64,000 bases of DNA from positions 7,192,001 to 7,256,000 of the forward strand of contig OZ005695.1 in assembly GCA_963930775.1 (NCBI GenBank), in the 5' to 3' direction. The DNA is from Cliona cf. orientalis (taxonomy: Eukaryota; Porifera; Demospongiae; Clionaida; Clionaidae). Shown piece by piece: positions 1 to 10,358 of the stretch. Position numbers and translations under genes: made by a program. Positions within the stretch are counted from its first letter, which is position 1; each line of letters opens with the position of its first letter. The notes below the pieces were generated by a model. It saw only the letters and a program-made list of their open reading frames with translations. It was not told where the DNA came from and ran no database searches.

Positions 1-2
1 AC

Positions 3-689
3 GCAGAAAAAGATTGGTCAGATGAGGCCGTGTGTACCAGTTATATTAAGAGCAAGTTGAAAGCCGAACAAGCAGCATGGGACTTGGTCAAAAGGTTGGA
101 TGAAAGCAAGAGATTCGAGCTTGCAGTTGTCAATCCGTGTTATGTTCAAGGTCCCCTACTTAGTGCCAGTAGTGGAGAGGGTTCACAGGAGTTCTGCCTT
201 AGCTTACTCAATGGTTCCCTACCAGCTTTGCCAGATTTCTCTACTGCAGTGATTGATGTTTGTGATGTAGCCGCAGCCCACATTGCTGCTATGGAGAACA
301 GCAACGCCAATGGCAATCGATACATCCTTTCTAATCGAGTCGTGCATCTAAAGGAGTACGCTCAGATCATTGGAAATGAATTTCTACCTCAGGGCTATAA
401 GATCACCTCCAGAGATTTACCCAAAGCAGTAGTATGGGTGGGAAAGTTTTTCAGTACTACAATGAAGGAGGTGTATGCCTCACTTGGAAAGAATATTGAG
501 TACAGCAATGAGCGTATGGTCAGTGACCTCGGAATCCAACCTCGTCCTGTGGAAGAGAGCATTGTTGATATATGCTACAGTCTTATCGACCTTGGCATAG
601 CAAAGAGGACTCCTGGATATCTTGGACATCCATCAAGAAGATCATCCAAGGATGAAACAGCACAGTATATAGCTCCCATCCCAAGATGA
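3..689 (+). CDS. Reductase copy 1 (dihydroflavonol-reductase-like extended SDR), 3' part only
   Basis: This is the last exon of an NAD(P)-dependent reductase of the extended SDR family; its start lies left of the window. The reading frame is open from base 3 and matches the second exon of the two copies downstream. Visible marks are the catalytic Tyr-x-x-x-Lys, here YIKSK at 43-57, and the family motif VVNPCYVQGPLL. The C-terminus differs from copies 2 and 3: they stop after GHPATRS, while this copy runs on for about a dozen residues rich in Ser, Asp and Lys. The substrate cannot be told from sequence; relatives reduce aldehydes, ketones or flavonoids. The Rossmann glycine motif is outside the window, so I cannot say whether the gene is whole. 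Confidence 0.85.
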   Translation, partial: AEKDWSDEAVCTSYIKSKLKAEQAAWDLVKRLDESKRFELAVVNPCYVQGPLLSASSGEGSQEFCLSLLNGSLPALPDFSTAVIDVCDVAAAHIAAMENSNANGNRYILSNRVVHLKEYAQIIGNEFLPQGYKITSRDLPKAVVWVGKFFSTTMKEVYASLGKNIEYSNERMVSDLGIQPRPVEESIVDICYSLIDLGIAKRTPGYLGHPSRRSSKDETAQYIAPIPR

Positions 690-1445
690 ATAAGCATGCA
701 TAATGTATTAGTATTGATCCATGAACTTCTAGTGTGTATATCACAAGTATAAAAAATTAATTAAAAATTGAAACAAAAGTAGGGGTGGCAGTAACAAAAA
801 GCACTAATACAAGAGTGGTAGTGATGGAAAACTAATACTAGGAGACAGTGAAAAGAATTTAAAGATTCTAAAGAAGAACGCGAAAACGCAATTAACAGTA
901 TCCATTTAAGATCCAAAATATTTTTTTCTGGATTCTGTAAAATTGAGGATCTAAGCCATCTTCCGCTTAGCTATTTTCAGCTTAGAATACAAGCCAGTAC
1001 CATCAGCTTAGGATCTAAGCCACTAGCATCTAAGCCACCTTCAGTTTAGGATCTAAGCCAACCTCAGCTTAGGACCTTCCGCTTAGCTATTTTCAGCTTA
1101 GAATCTAAGCCTGGCCCAGTATATGTATCATATTCTACAGTGATTAGCTACTTGCTTCTTTACAATACATAATATAATATAATTATGCATGCATGAGAGT
1201 GAATTAGCTATGTCAAAGATCTGGACCTATCAGTAACTACATAATTATATTATAATCTGTAAACTTAAAAGTTGGCACTTGGTGGCTATACTTTAGCAGG
1301 CAAGTGGCTATAGATCAGATGTATCTAGCTAGCTGTATACAATGATGGTGATGGCTAGACTAGCTATATACTTCACAGACATCATAAACAATGATGGAGT
1401 GCATGAGAATATTAATATTAATATTATATCAGTTTTGTATCAGTG
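690..1445. other. Spacer with a short dispersed repeat and a CTTAGGATCTAAGCC-type repeat cluster
   Basis: No gene is seen. Bases about 742-800 match part of a dispersed repeat also found at 5385-5522 and 32935-33105. Bases 945-1110 hold the degenerate repeat cluster listed separately. From about 1140 onward the sequence is like 5690-5900, so it is part of the tandem unit that carries the reductase genes. Confidence 0.6.
945..1110. repeat. Degenerate tandem repeat built on CTTAGGATCTAAGCC
   Basis: About six imperfect copies of a short unit containing AGCTTAG and ATCTAAGCC follow one another. Because CTTAG and CTAAG are reverse complements, the array can fold into small hairpins. One longer stretch, CTTCCGCTTAGCTATTTTCA, occurs twice (near 961 and 1077). 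Confidence 0.7.
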
Positions 1446-1690
1446 TCCCGATTATTATCAGATTCTATAGTGAAAAACTTATGAGGCTGTACATGTGTGT
1501 ACGTATACCCGGTAGCTATATATACTAGAAGTAAACTCAAGGCTGGACAAGCAGCAAGGGAATTTGTCAAAAATCGGACAAAAGCATGCAAGAACCTCAA
1601 CCTTATGCACATGTATACAATTAGCTATCAATCCAGTGCTGGGATAAGCTATAGTGGAGTAATAATGCCAGTGGAGAGGGTGCAATATAA
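1446..1690 (+). pseudogene. Relic of the reductase gene (fragment 1)
   Basis: A decayed piece of the reductase second exon. The stretch AAACTCAAGGCTGGACAAGC and what follows line up with the SKLKAEQAAWDLVKRLDE part of the intact copies, and an INPV-like and SGEG-like stretch follows in the right order. The frame is broken several times and both ends of the gene are missing. The same relic occurs at 5950-6185, so it was copied together with its neighbour after it had died. Confidence 0.7.
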
Positions 1691-2722
1691 TATTTTAATA
1701 GTAAGTTAATACCCTTATATGAAGTACAAGGTCTATGTCACAGACGTACTGTCAAAGGGCCATGAACAAAGAGCCACACGAGAACGCATAATTATAAACT
1801 AGTGGTGATGAAAATCATCTGTGCGGGGTGAGCCTTCGCAAAAGTCACTTCTTTCACACCGGCATGCATGCACACATGGGGTTAGTAGCTACCCCAATAG
1901 CTAGGCCTGAGAAGCTACCACGACAGTGAAAGTATCACAGATTGCTAGTATAATAGCTATATTCCAATAAATTATGCTGATCACCTATACTATAATTTTG
2001 GTAGTCTACATGCCACGACCATAAATCCAAGTAGCTACCTGTAGCCAGGCCCTGAGGGGATAAGCCTCCATGCAGTCATCTTCATGCTCAGGAAAGTGGA
2101 GTCTACCAGTGATGTTAATCGTGGAACTGAGCCTTGCCAGGGTGGTACAGCATCACCTTTCCAGTTTATGCCTTGCCTACACTCAGATCGATGGTGCAGT
2201 TCGGGCGTATGCGTATGCGCATGACGACCATTACCTTACGCGTTCAAAATAATTTAACTCTCTCCTCACTGAAATGAGCACCCCACAAACCACACAAACA
2301 TACAAATAATATAATAATATTATGCTATAGCTAATATATATATATATATAGATCTATATGTATACATATAAAACCGCTTCCTGTCTCTCGTGTATTCGGG
2401 CTCGCTCAGGCTCGTCCCGAAATATCATGCAACGCAGAACGATCACTGGAAATGGGAATGATCCCACCTTCATGTTATGCATCAGGTACGTGATGGAATG
2501 CTAATTATCACGCATGAACAGTCCATCACGCGCCTGTGACACTATAATATTATTCATAGATGAACGCTAATACGCATGCGCCGTGTTCTCCCGCGGTGAG
2601 GTATCATCTTGCTTTGCGCGCGTGCGTCTGACTGTGCTAATAATTATAGCCCTTCTACGCACCCACGCGAAACTATTGATTATTAACGCTCGGCGCATGC
2701 GCACGAGCGTTACAGTACTCGG

Positions 2723-2747
2723 TTTGTCTGTCTGTCTGTCTGTCTGT
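2723..2747. repeat. (TGTC)n microsatellite inside a conserved flank
   Basis: About five and a half TGTC units. The flanks (GTTACAGTACTCGGT on the left, TTACCAC on the right) resemble, in reverse orientation, the flanks of the ACAG run at 63940-63967. The microsatellite therefore seems to be part of a dispersed repeat. Confidence 0.75.
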
Positions 2748-3117
2748 TACCACTCTACTGCGTGCGTAAGGTATTTATGAATAAAATTGAACGTACCAGC
2801 CAATTTTGCGCCGGACTCCAAAGGTTTTCAACTAAGGGATTTCGTTAAAAAGCTTTCTCTCACGAGTTATAGCTTATTCTTCGTTTTAGCACACCAAAGT
2901 CAGCCATTTTTCGGTTATAGCCCTAGCGCATGTGCGTTAGTCTATTAATAGCACTAGGTTAAATTTAGCTCCATTTGCCAAGAGCTTATATAGCACTTCC
3001 TTACCTGTGGAAACCAAGTCTGTAGTGTGGTTTGTAACCAGGTCTGTAGTGTGGATATGGTTGGTTTGATATGTATGTGTGCACACAGCCAGCTTGCTGC
3101 ACTCCTGATTGGGAAAA

Positions 3118-3139
3118 CCAAGGGCTTATAAGCCCTTGG
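3118..3139. repeat. Perfect 22-bp palindrome
   Basis: The sequence from 3118 to 3139 reads the same on both strands, with half-site CCAAGGGCTTA. It could be a protein-binding site or a chance feature; nothing else supports a function. Confidence 0.6.
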
Positions 3140-3480
3140 GAAAACACATGCATGCTTTCTTATTGGACAATCACTTCACATGACAAGGGAATATAAGCGC
3201 CAGACACTTAATTCACACTAAAACTTTTCACACCGTATGCAGGGTGATGGTTCCAAATTAACAATTGAATAATTTTCCTAGGGTACCTCCTATTATGTTT
3301 GTATATGGAAACCATGCACCAGATCATGGAGATGCTCTACCGCCGAGCGTTTGGCACCAATGGTGTTCATGATTACCGGTATTATGGTAGGTTGATGTTG
3401 GCAACATTAGCCTCGTCCCGGGGAGGGGGATCCTGGAACGTAATAATGGCGGATAATTGGTGGGTGTGGTCATACTTGGA

Positions 3481-3727
3481 TGCAGGCGCGTGAGAGAATG
3501 CGGCATAGTCTCACAGTCACCCAATACTCGTGCATGCCCAGGAATATTCTGGAAGGTTAAGTACCTTCTTCCAGCACAACAGTGTAGTTGATAGCTGTGC
3601 ATGCATTGTTGTGCTCACGTTCCTTAAAAGGAAGCTCCTCAGCTACCCAGCCTATGAAACAAAATAAAACTACAGCCCACTTTGACAAACTAAAACACAA
3701 TAGCTAACTGTTCAAACTCTAGTTATC
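3481..3727 (+). promoter_or_regulatory. Upstream region of reductase copy 2
   Basis: This segment is clearly similar to 6960-7213 upstream of copy 3, up to the start codon. Copy 3 has a TATAAAA about 75 bases before its ATG; here the matching bases read TATGAAACAAAATAAAAC, so the TATA-like match is weaker. No transcription start can be placed from sequence. Confidence 0.5.
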
Positions 3728-5206
3728 ATGACTGAACAAGAGCCTGCAGTGATCAAGATTGAATATCAAGATCAGAAAGAGCCTGATGATGGAGTTCCTA
3801 TTGTACTAGTAACAGGAGCTTCTGGTTTTGTTGCCACTCACCTGATTAAACAGCTTCTGGAACAAGGACGCTACCGTGTTAGGGGGCTTGTCCAAAGTCC
3901 TTGTGGAAAAATTAACGTCATTATGACGTTAGGGGGGGAGGGGGTCTTAGTCCATGACGTTATGCAATTGCATTACTAGAAAAGTGGGCGGGACTCGCAA
4001 AAAGGGGCGTGGCTAACCGAACTGCTGTGACGCTAAGAGGAGGGGGGGAGGGGGGTAAAAAGTTAACGTCACAATGACGTTAATTTTTCCACACAGACTT
4101 TGGACAAGCCCCCTTAGGGGAACAGTGCGTAGCAAGAAGCGACAGGAGAAGGTATTTATGTATAAAAATTAATTTCAAGAATGTAAACTTACTCCCATTG
4201 TTAAAATTTAACCCTTTGCATGGTAGTGTTTAAACTTCCGAAATTCTTGCAGGTGAAGCCATTGTTGGAGCTTGTACCTGATGCTAAGTATCCCCTGAGA
4301 TTGGTGGAGGCTGATCTGTGTAAACCAGAAACCTGGCCAAATGCAGTCCATCGCTGCACCTATGTGCTCCATGTAGCCTCTCCACTTAGTCTTGGAGCTA
4401 ACGAAGAGGAAGTTGTTCGTACAGCAGTGGAGGGTACTACAAATGTGCTTCAAGCTTGTGCTGATGCTGGAGGTGTCAAGCGCGTGGTTGTGACAAGTTC
4501 TTGTGCTGCAGTATCTTCTGGGATGACAGGAAATCCTGGATATCCACCTGATTATGTCTACACTGAAAAAGATTGGTCAGAAGAGGCTGCGTGTGCTCGT
4601 TATATTAAAAGCAAGCTGAAAGCTGAGCAAGCAGCATGGGACTTGGTCAAAAGATTGGATGAAAGCAAGAGGTTCGAGCTTGCAGTTGTCAACCCAGTCT
4701 ACATTCAAGGTCCCCTACTCAGTGCTAGTAGTGGAGAGGTTTCTCAGGAATTCTGCCTTCGTTTACTCAATGGTTCCATGCCTGCGCTGCCTGATATCTC
4801 AATTTCTGTGATTGATGTTCGTGATGTAGCCGCAGCCCACATTGCTGCTATGGAGAACAGCAACGCCAATGGCAATCGATACATCCTTTCTAACCGAATC
4901 GTGCATCTAAAGGAGTACGCTCAGATCATTGGAAATGAGTTTCAATCTCAGGGTTATAAGATCACCTCCAGAGATTTACCCAAGGCTGTGGTATGGGTGG
5001 GAAAATTCTTTAGTGCCATGATGAAGGAGCTGTACACCTCTCTTGGAAAGAATATTCAGTACAGCAATGAGCGTATGATCAATGGCCTGGGAATCCAGCC
5101 TCGTCCTGCGGAGGAGAGCATTATCGATACGTGCTACAGTCTTATCGACCTTGGCATAGCAAAGAAGACTCCTGGATATCTTGGACATCCAGCAACTCGC
5201 TCATAG
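3728..5206 (+). pseudogene. Reductase copy 2, exon 1 split by a MITE
   Basis: A second dihydroflavonol-reductase-like gene. Exon 1 starts at the ATG at 3728 and shares the N-terminus MTEQEPAVIKIE with copy 3, but in the Rossmann motif the last Gly of TGASGFVG is Ala (TGASGFVA). After 3881 a 232-bp element with a TTA target duplication interrupts codons for GRYRVRG; exon 1 resumes at 4117 and ends at 4151. The intron is 4152-4252 (GT...AG), and exon 2 runs 4253-5206 in one open frame with TSS and YIKSK catalytic motifs. The insertion adds 235 bases, which shifts the frame and brings a stop at 3977. An in-frame ATG at 4220 could give a 328-aa product without the nucleotide-binding glycines. Exon 2 is well preserved, so the loss looks recent, unless splicing removes the insert. 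Confidence 0.75.
3882..4113. mobile_element. PIF/Harbinger-type MITE in reductase exon 1
   Basis: The element starts GGGGGCTTGTCCAAAGTC and ends with the exact reverse complement, and the inverted repeat continues inward imperfectly (AACGTCAT and ATGACGTT near both ends). TTA flanks it on both sides (3879-3881 and 4114-4116). The matching site in copy 3 (around 7365) has one TTA and no insert, which proves insertion. A 3-bp TWA target duplication and G-rich ends are typical of PIF/Harbinger elements. There is no transposase, so it is non-autonomous. Confidence 0.9.
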
Positions 5207-5949
5207 AAATGCTGTTTGAGACATTTTAATAAGCAGAACCAATTTAAATGTTACACCTTGCTAGGATTTCTGGATTGCACTTGTGTGCCGTAATACATTT
5301 TGCCCTATAGCTACGATTCTCATGCACTTAGCTATAACTTGTTCGTTGAGCACTCTTGACTTGCAAGTGGAAGATATTACTGTTTTGCACCCCTCAAAAA
5401 GCAAGTGTAGGAATATATATAGTGAATGTAAATCTTGTTTTATGTAGTTTTTGACCCTGCCATCCCTACTTCATTCTTCAACTTATATTGTTTTTATACT
5501 TGTTTCTGTTCTTTTTTATTACTCTCAGTATAATTCGTCTTACATGATTTGCTGTCAATATTCCAGTGTGCCTATATCTGGTGCTATATTAGCTAAATAA
5601 TACAAAGCTTCTCTGCAACATGGTCGAACTTCAATGATTTGCTTGCGCCTAAGACCCTGAACGTTACAGATTACTTGCCCCTTTGCGATACACATGCATG
5701 GGAATGAATTAGCTTTGTCAAACTTATTGCAGATCTGGACCTATCAGTAGCAACATAATTTATAAAGTTGGCACCTGGTGCATGGCCTAGCTACTTTAGC
5801 AGGCAAGTGACTTGTGATAGATCAGATGTTTCTAGCTAGCTGTATAGCTACAATGATGGTGATGGCTAGACTACTTCACAGACATCACAAACAATGATGA
5901 AGTGCATAAGTCACTTAGAATACATAATAATATTATTATCAGTTTTGTA
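5207..5949. other. Spacer after reductase copy 2
   Basis: No gene is seen. Bases 5385-5522 are a dispersed repeat shared, in reverse orientation, with 32935-33105 and in part with 742-800. From about 5690 onward the spacer resembles the one after copy 1 (from about 1190). Confidence 0.55.
5385..5522 (+). repeat. Dispersed repeat, copy 2
   Basis: This stretch, which begins near GCACCCCTCAAAAAGCAAG and includes TGCCATCCCTACTTCATTC, matches 32935-33105 read on the other strand; a shorter part matches 742-800. The copies sit in unrelated surroundings (reductase spacers and a receptor fragment), which suggests a mobile repeat. Family not recognised. Confidence 0.65.
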
Positions 5950-6185
5950 TCAGTTTCCCGACTATATCTATACTGAAGAGCTTCAAAGATATTATGTGAG
6001 ATGAGGCTGTGTGTATGTACACCCAGTATACTAGAGGTAAACTCAAGGCTGGACAAGCAGCAAGGGAATTTGTCAAAAAGTTGGACAAAAACAAGAACCT
6101 TGACCTCACATGTACAATAATTATCAATCCAGTGCTAGTATAAGCTACTGCCATAAGTGGAGAGGGTGCAGATGAAATGAAGTAG
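5950..6185 (+). pseudogene. Relic of the reductase gene (fragment 2)
   Basis: This piece matches the reductase exon 2 from the DYVYTEKDW region through SKLKAEQAAW and on to VVNPV and SGE, with several frame breaks. It is better preserved than the copy at 1446-1690 (for example GACTATATCTATACTGAAGA is still clear). It is not a separate gene. It shows that the tandem array once held more copies or a partial duplicate. Confidence 0.75.
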
Positions 6186-6959
6186 CTACAAGGTCTATAC
6201 TTCACAGACCGTCAAAGAACCATGAACACAAAGAGCCACACGAGAACGCGTACTGATATGTTACCGGGTATCATGCAACGGAGCACGATCACGGGAAATG
6301 GGAATGATCCCATCTTCATGTTATGCATGTACATTAATCAGGTACGTGATGGAATGATAATTATCCATGAAGACTAAGGCCACTATTGGTTGGAAATTAG
6401 TTTCTCATCCCCCGCCCGCATGGAATTTTGCTTTAGCTTCAATCTCGTCATTATGCCATTATATGCTACTACGCATGCGCAGATCTATTGTCTACGCCTG
6501 TATGTGTATTGCTTCTTTGTGTGTGCATTTTGTTATTTTAAGGATCAAGAAGTGTTTACATAACACATTTCCTGGAATGCACTAATGTACTAAATAATGG
6601 CATAATGGTAATGTACCGCCCGCCCGCATACAATTCTGGGAAAGTCCCTGATGAGAAACTACTATTCAACAAAATTAATAGTGGCCTAACAACATTCCAT
6701 CACGCGCATGTGACAATAATAATATTATTCATAGTGGAACGCTAATACGCATGCGCAGTGTTGTCCCGCATGCGCGCATGCGACTGTGCTCAATAATATA
6801 ATAGTCCTTCACGCACCCCCCCGCGAAACTCTTGATTATAATAGTTATTTATATGGTAGGTTGGTGTTGGCAACATTAGCCTCGTTCCGGGGGAGGGGAT
6901 GCTGAACGTAATAATGGCGGATAATTGGTGGGTGTGGTCGTACTTGGATGCAGGCGCGT
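6186..6959. other. Intergenic part of the reductase tandem unit, second copy
   Basis: Similar to 2400-2800 and 3360-3480 upstream of copy 2. No gene is recognised. A CpG-containing stretch with CGCATGCGC words near 6730-6800 is shared with the first copy. Confidence 0.55.
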
Positions 6960-7213
6960 GATAGAATGCTCAGAGTCTGAGTGCCAGCTCCTTCACGCAT
7001 CCAGTGCTCGTGCATGTCCAGGAATATTCTGGAAGGTGAAGTACCTTCCTCCAGTACAACACTGTAGTTGATAGCTGTGCATGATTGTGCTCATGTTCCT
7101 TGAAAGGAAGCTCCTCAGCTACCCAGCCTGCGATATAAAAATAAATCTACAGCCCACTTTGACAAACTAAAACACAACAGCTAACTGTTCGAATTCTAGT
7201 TATCCATAGAACC
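6960..7213 (+). promoter_or_regulatory. Promoter region of reductase copy 3 with TATA-like box
   Basis: TATAAAA lies at 7134-7140, 74 bases before the ATG at 7214. The region is conserved with the one upstream of copy 2, which argues for a shared promoter, but the TATA-like match is best here. Confidence 0.5.
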
Positions 7214-8497
7214 ATGACTGAGCAAGACCCTGCGGTGATCAAGATTGAAGATCAAGACCAGGAAGAGCCTGATGATGGAGTTCCTATTGTACTAGTAACA
7301 GGAGCTTCTGGTTTTGTTGGTACTCACCTGATTAAACAGCTTCTGGAACAAGGACGCTACCGTGTTAGGGGAACAGTGCGTAGCAAGAAGCGACAGGAGA
7401 AGGTATATACTTACATAGTTATGCATAAAAATTAATTGCAAGAATGTAAACTTCCTCATGTTAAATACTGAGTATTTCTTTACATAAACTTCCTAAATTG
7501 TTGCATAATTATACAAATTTACACATCTTTTTTACTGTAATAGGTGAAGCCATTGTTGGAGCTTGTACCTAATGCCAAGTATCCCCTGAGGTTGGTGGAG
7601 GCTGATCTGTGTAAACCAGAAACCTGGCCAAATGCAATCCATCGCTGCACCTATGTGCTCCATGTAGCCTCTCCACTTAGTCTTGGAGCCAATGAAGAGG
7701 AAGTTGTTCGTACAGCAGTGGAGGGTACTACAAATGTGCTTCAAGCTTGTGCTGATGCTGGAGGTGTCAAGCGCGTGGTTGTGACAAGTTCTTGTGCTGC
7801 AATATCTTCTGGGACAACAGGAAATCCTGGATATCCACCTGATTATGTCTACACTGAAAAAGATTGGTCAGATGAGGCTGCGTGTACTCGTTATATTAAA
7901 AGCAAGTTGAAAGCTGAACAAGCAGCATGGGACTTGGTCAAAAGATTAGATGAAAGCAAGAGGTTCGAGCTTGCAGTTGTCAACCCAGTCTACATTCAAG
8001 GTCCCCTACTCAGTGCTAGTTGTGGGGAGGTTTCTCAGGAATTCTGCCTTCGTTTACTCAATGGTTCCATGCCTGCGCTGCCTGATATCTCAATTTCTGT
8101 GATTGATGTTCGTGATGTAGCCGCAGCCCACATTGCTGCTATGGAGAACAGCAACGCCAATGGCAATCGATACCTCCTTTCTAACCGAATCGTGCATCTA
8201 AAGGAGTACGCTCAGATCATTGGAAATGAGTTTCAATCTCAGGGGTATAAGATCACCTCCAGAGATTTACCCAAGGCGGTGGTATGGGTGGGAAAGTTCT
8301 TTAGTGCCATGATGAAGGAGCTGTACACCTCTCTTGGAAAGAATATTCAGTACAGCAATGAGCGTATGGTCAATGGCCTGGGAATCCAGCCTCGTCCTGC
8401 GGAGGAGAGCATTATCGATATGTGCTACAGTCTCATTGACCTTGGCATAGCAAAGAAGACTCCTGGATATCTTGGACATCCAGCAACTCGCTCATAG
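7214..8497 (+). CDS. Reductase copy 3, intact two-exon extended SDR (dihydroflavonol-reductase-like)
   Basis: An NAD(P)-dependent reductase of 380 residues from exons 7214-7402 and 7544-8497. The 141-base intron has GT...AG ends and phase 0. The cofactor motif TGASGFVG lies at about residues 29-36, HVASP at 103-107, the catalytic Ser region TSSCAA at 144-149, and YIKSK with the catalytic Tyr and Lys at about 180 and 184. VVNPVYIQGPLL follows, as in cinnamoyl-CoA and dihydroflavonol reductases and related animal aldehyde reductases. There is no signal peptide or membrane segment, so it is probably cytosolic. The substrate is unknown. The start is the first ATG in frame and is conserved in copy 2. 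It is the only copy in the window that is demonstrably complete, and it is the last gene before the receptor cluster on the other strand. Confidence 0.9.
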
Positions 8498-9624
8498 AAA
8501 GCAGTTGTTTGAGACATTTTAATAAGCAGAACCGATTTAAATGTATACTAATATTCACCTTGCTAGGATTTCTAGACTGCACTTGCGTGCTGTTATTATA
8601 ATATACATTTGCCCCATTATAGCTAGCTATTTTGTATAACCCGAGTATGATAATTCTAAAGTACATTATTATGGACTTGGGCCACCCAGTTATTATATAG
8701 ATTATCATTGGTTGTTTTGTCATTCATACAGAGGATAGCAGCTATTAAAGTACCAATAGTAACTGTTGTAATACGTTTTCCTCCACAACATCCAATTTCA
8801 CACAAAGATTAAATTTTAACTTGGATCACGACTAGCAGCATGTATGCATGCCGTACACATGCGCTGCCTAAATTAGTGTCATAGCAGAATACATACAACA
8901 TTGATTGCCAACTGTAATCCCAACAGGAAACAAAAGACTAACAGAGTTTAATATGACTGGATAATAATATAATATATGATATTATAGGACATTCCAGCTA
9001 TTACTTATCCTATACATATGTAACACTTCTGGCCATGAGTGAATTACAACCAGTTTCTACAGTATTAACTATAGAGGAATTAAGGTGAGAGTGCATCACT
9101 GAAGAGATAAACCAGGAGAATAGTAACAAAAACAACAGTTATTGGCATTTATGCAATATTAATTTTTCCCAGGCATTCGTTTAGCAGAATGACGTTTGTA
9201 GTTCAGAAACGCATGTCCATCGTACTCTACAATGGTTATGCTTCTAAGTCTGTAAGTCAATAATTGATACCTGAATGCATTAGCTGATCAACAATAGTTT
9301 TTGTGGCAATGGATTTCTCACTAAATCCTATACAACACAGTATTCTTAGACTATCGATATCTTTGTTGTAACTCTGTCTGTATCAGAAACTTGAAGAGTT
9401 CTCTAGTCTAGCCAGCTAGCTAGACCTATTTCTCCTCTTCTAATCGTTATGCTGAGATTTATAAAACTTAAATTAATGATCTGGAGAGGGGGACAAGAGT
9501 CTAGCTCACTAGACTAATAGTTCTCATGCATTTGTAACTGGTGTGAGAAGTCTAGCAATGTTGTAGCAAACAAGTCCTTAGGTGTGATTTCATTTGCTTC
9601 AAGAAAGTCAACTTCTTGCTTGAC
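8498..9624. other. Spacer between the reductase and receptor clusters
   Basis: No gene, repeat or RNA is recognised. The 3' side just after copy 3 (8498-8560) resembles that of copy 2 (5207-5280), so the duplication extends a short way past the stop codon. Confidence 0.5.
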
Positions 9625-9926
9625 TGGGAAATCGATGATTTCAATTTGATAGCCAATAGCTTAGTAGCAGGTTGTGAATATATTGATATCTTTGATAACT
9701 AATGCATTTTGCTCCTGGAAGAATTTCATCATTTTTTGTCCACTGTGGGTCACCCAATCTATAAGATGATGTACATAATGGCTATGATTTATAGAGCTGT
9801 AGTTTTATTTCAGAGTTTCGCTTGATGGAGCCAATAGCAAGTGCAGTAAGCACAGCATAGTCAGTAAGAGCAATGCTACAATTGATTGCTACTTCAGTTG
9901 CCACTTCCTTCTACTAACTACTGCCA
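9625..9926 (-). pseudogene. psiA: N-terminal relic of a type-B receptor
   Basis: Read on the minus strand this matches the first roughly 100 codons of R2 (15100-15410). The start region survives as CTTCTACTAACTACTGCCA, followed by the signal-peptide region and the LQIM...WxKG..ILPGA stretch. The initiation codon is lost and the frame is broken. Upstream bases to about 10020 still match the R2 promoter side. The rest of the gene is missing. Confidence 0.7.
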
Positions 9927-10358
9927 CATGTGCAGCTGTACTCAGCTGCAGAATCTGTCTTTTACATTAAAAATCTAATCCTAAAGTCTCTGATGGTTGG
10001 GAATACATAACATTCATTATGAGAGGATTGCTAGCTCTAGGTATATAATATATTAATTATGCCGAAGGTTAACTGTGTAGCACACACAAAGCTTACAATT
10101 TTTTGATATACGAGTCAATTACAGAGGAAGGGAATTTAAGTTTGATATACCCCTGGCCCGGGCCTCACCCCCTTTCGATATTACAATAATGGTGTACAAA
10201 AACACTGTCTGTTTGCAGTTGATAGTATACTCAGTTATCACAACTATGTCAGCATACATGAGAGCATTAATAATATCATACGTACATAATACATGTTCTG
10301 TAGATTTATAGGAGGATTAATACAAATCTACCTTCGATAATAATAAGACTTAGTATGA
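9927..10358. other. Spacer between psiA and R1
   Basis: The first 90 bases match the sequence upstream of R2 (15411-15500), including GAATCTGTCT and GGTTGGGAATA. The rest shows nothing recognisable. Confidence 0.5.

Larger units (their letters stand above)
1700..3480. other. Intergenic part of the reductase tandem unit
   Basis: No gene is recognised. Bases 2400-2800 resemble 6260-6850, including a CpG- and CGCATGCGC-rich part, so this is a duplicated spacer. It holds a TA run (2333-2350), a TGTC microsatellite (2723-2747) and a perfect 22-bp palindrome (3118-3139). Short open frames here have no recognisable features. Confidence 0.55.

Noticed and set aside
3882-4113. The MITE as a clean new intron of reductase copy 2
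   Set aside because: No GT and AG pair near the ends restores the frame by eye; left as a question for RNA data.
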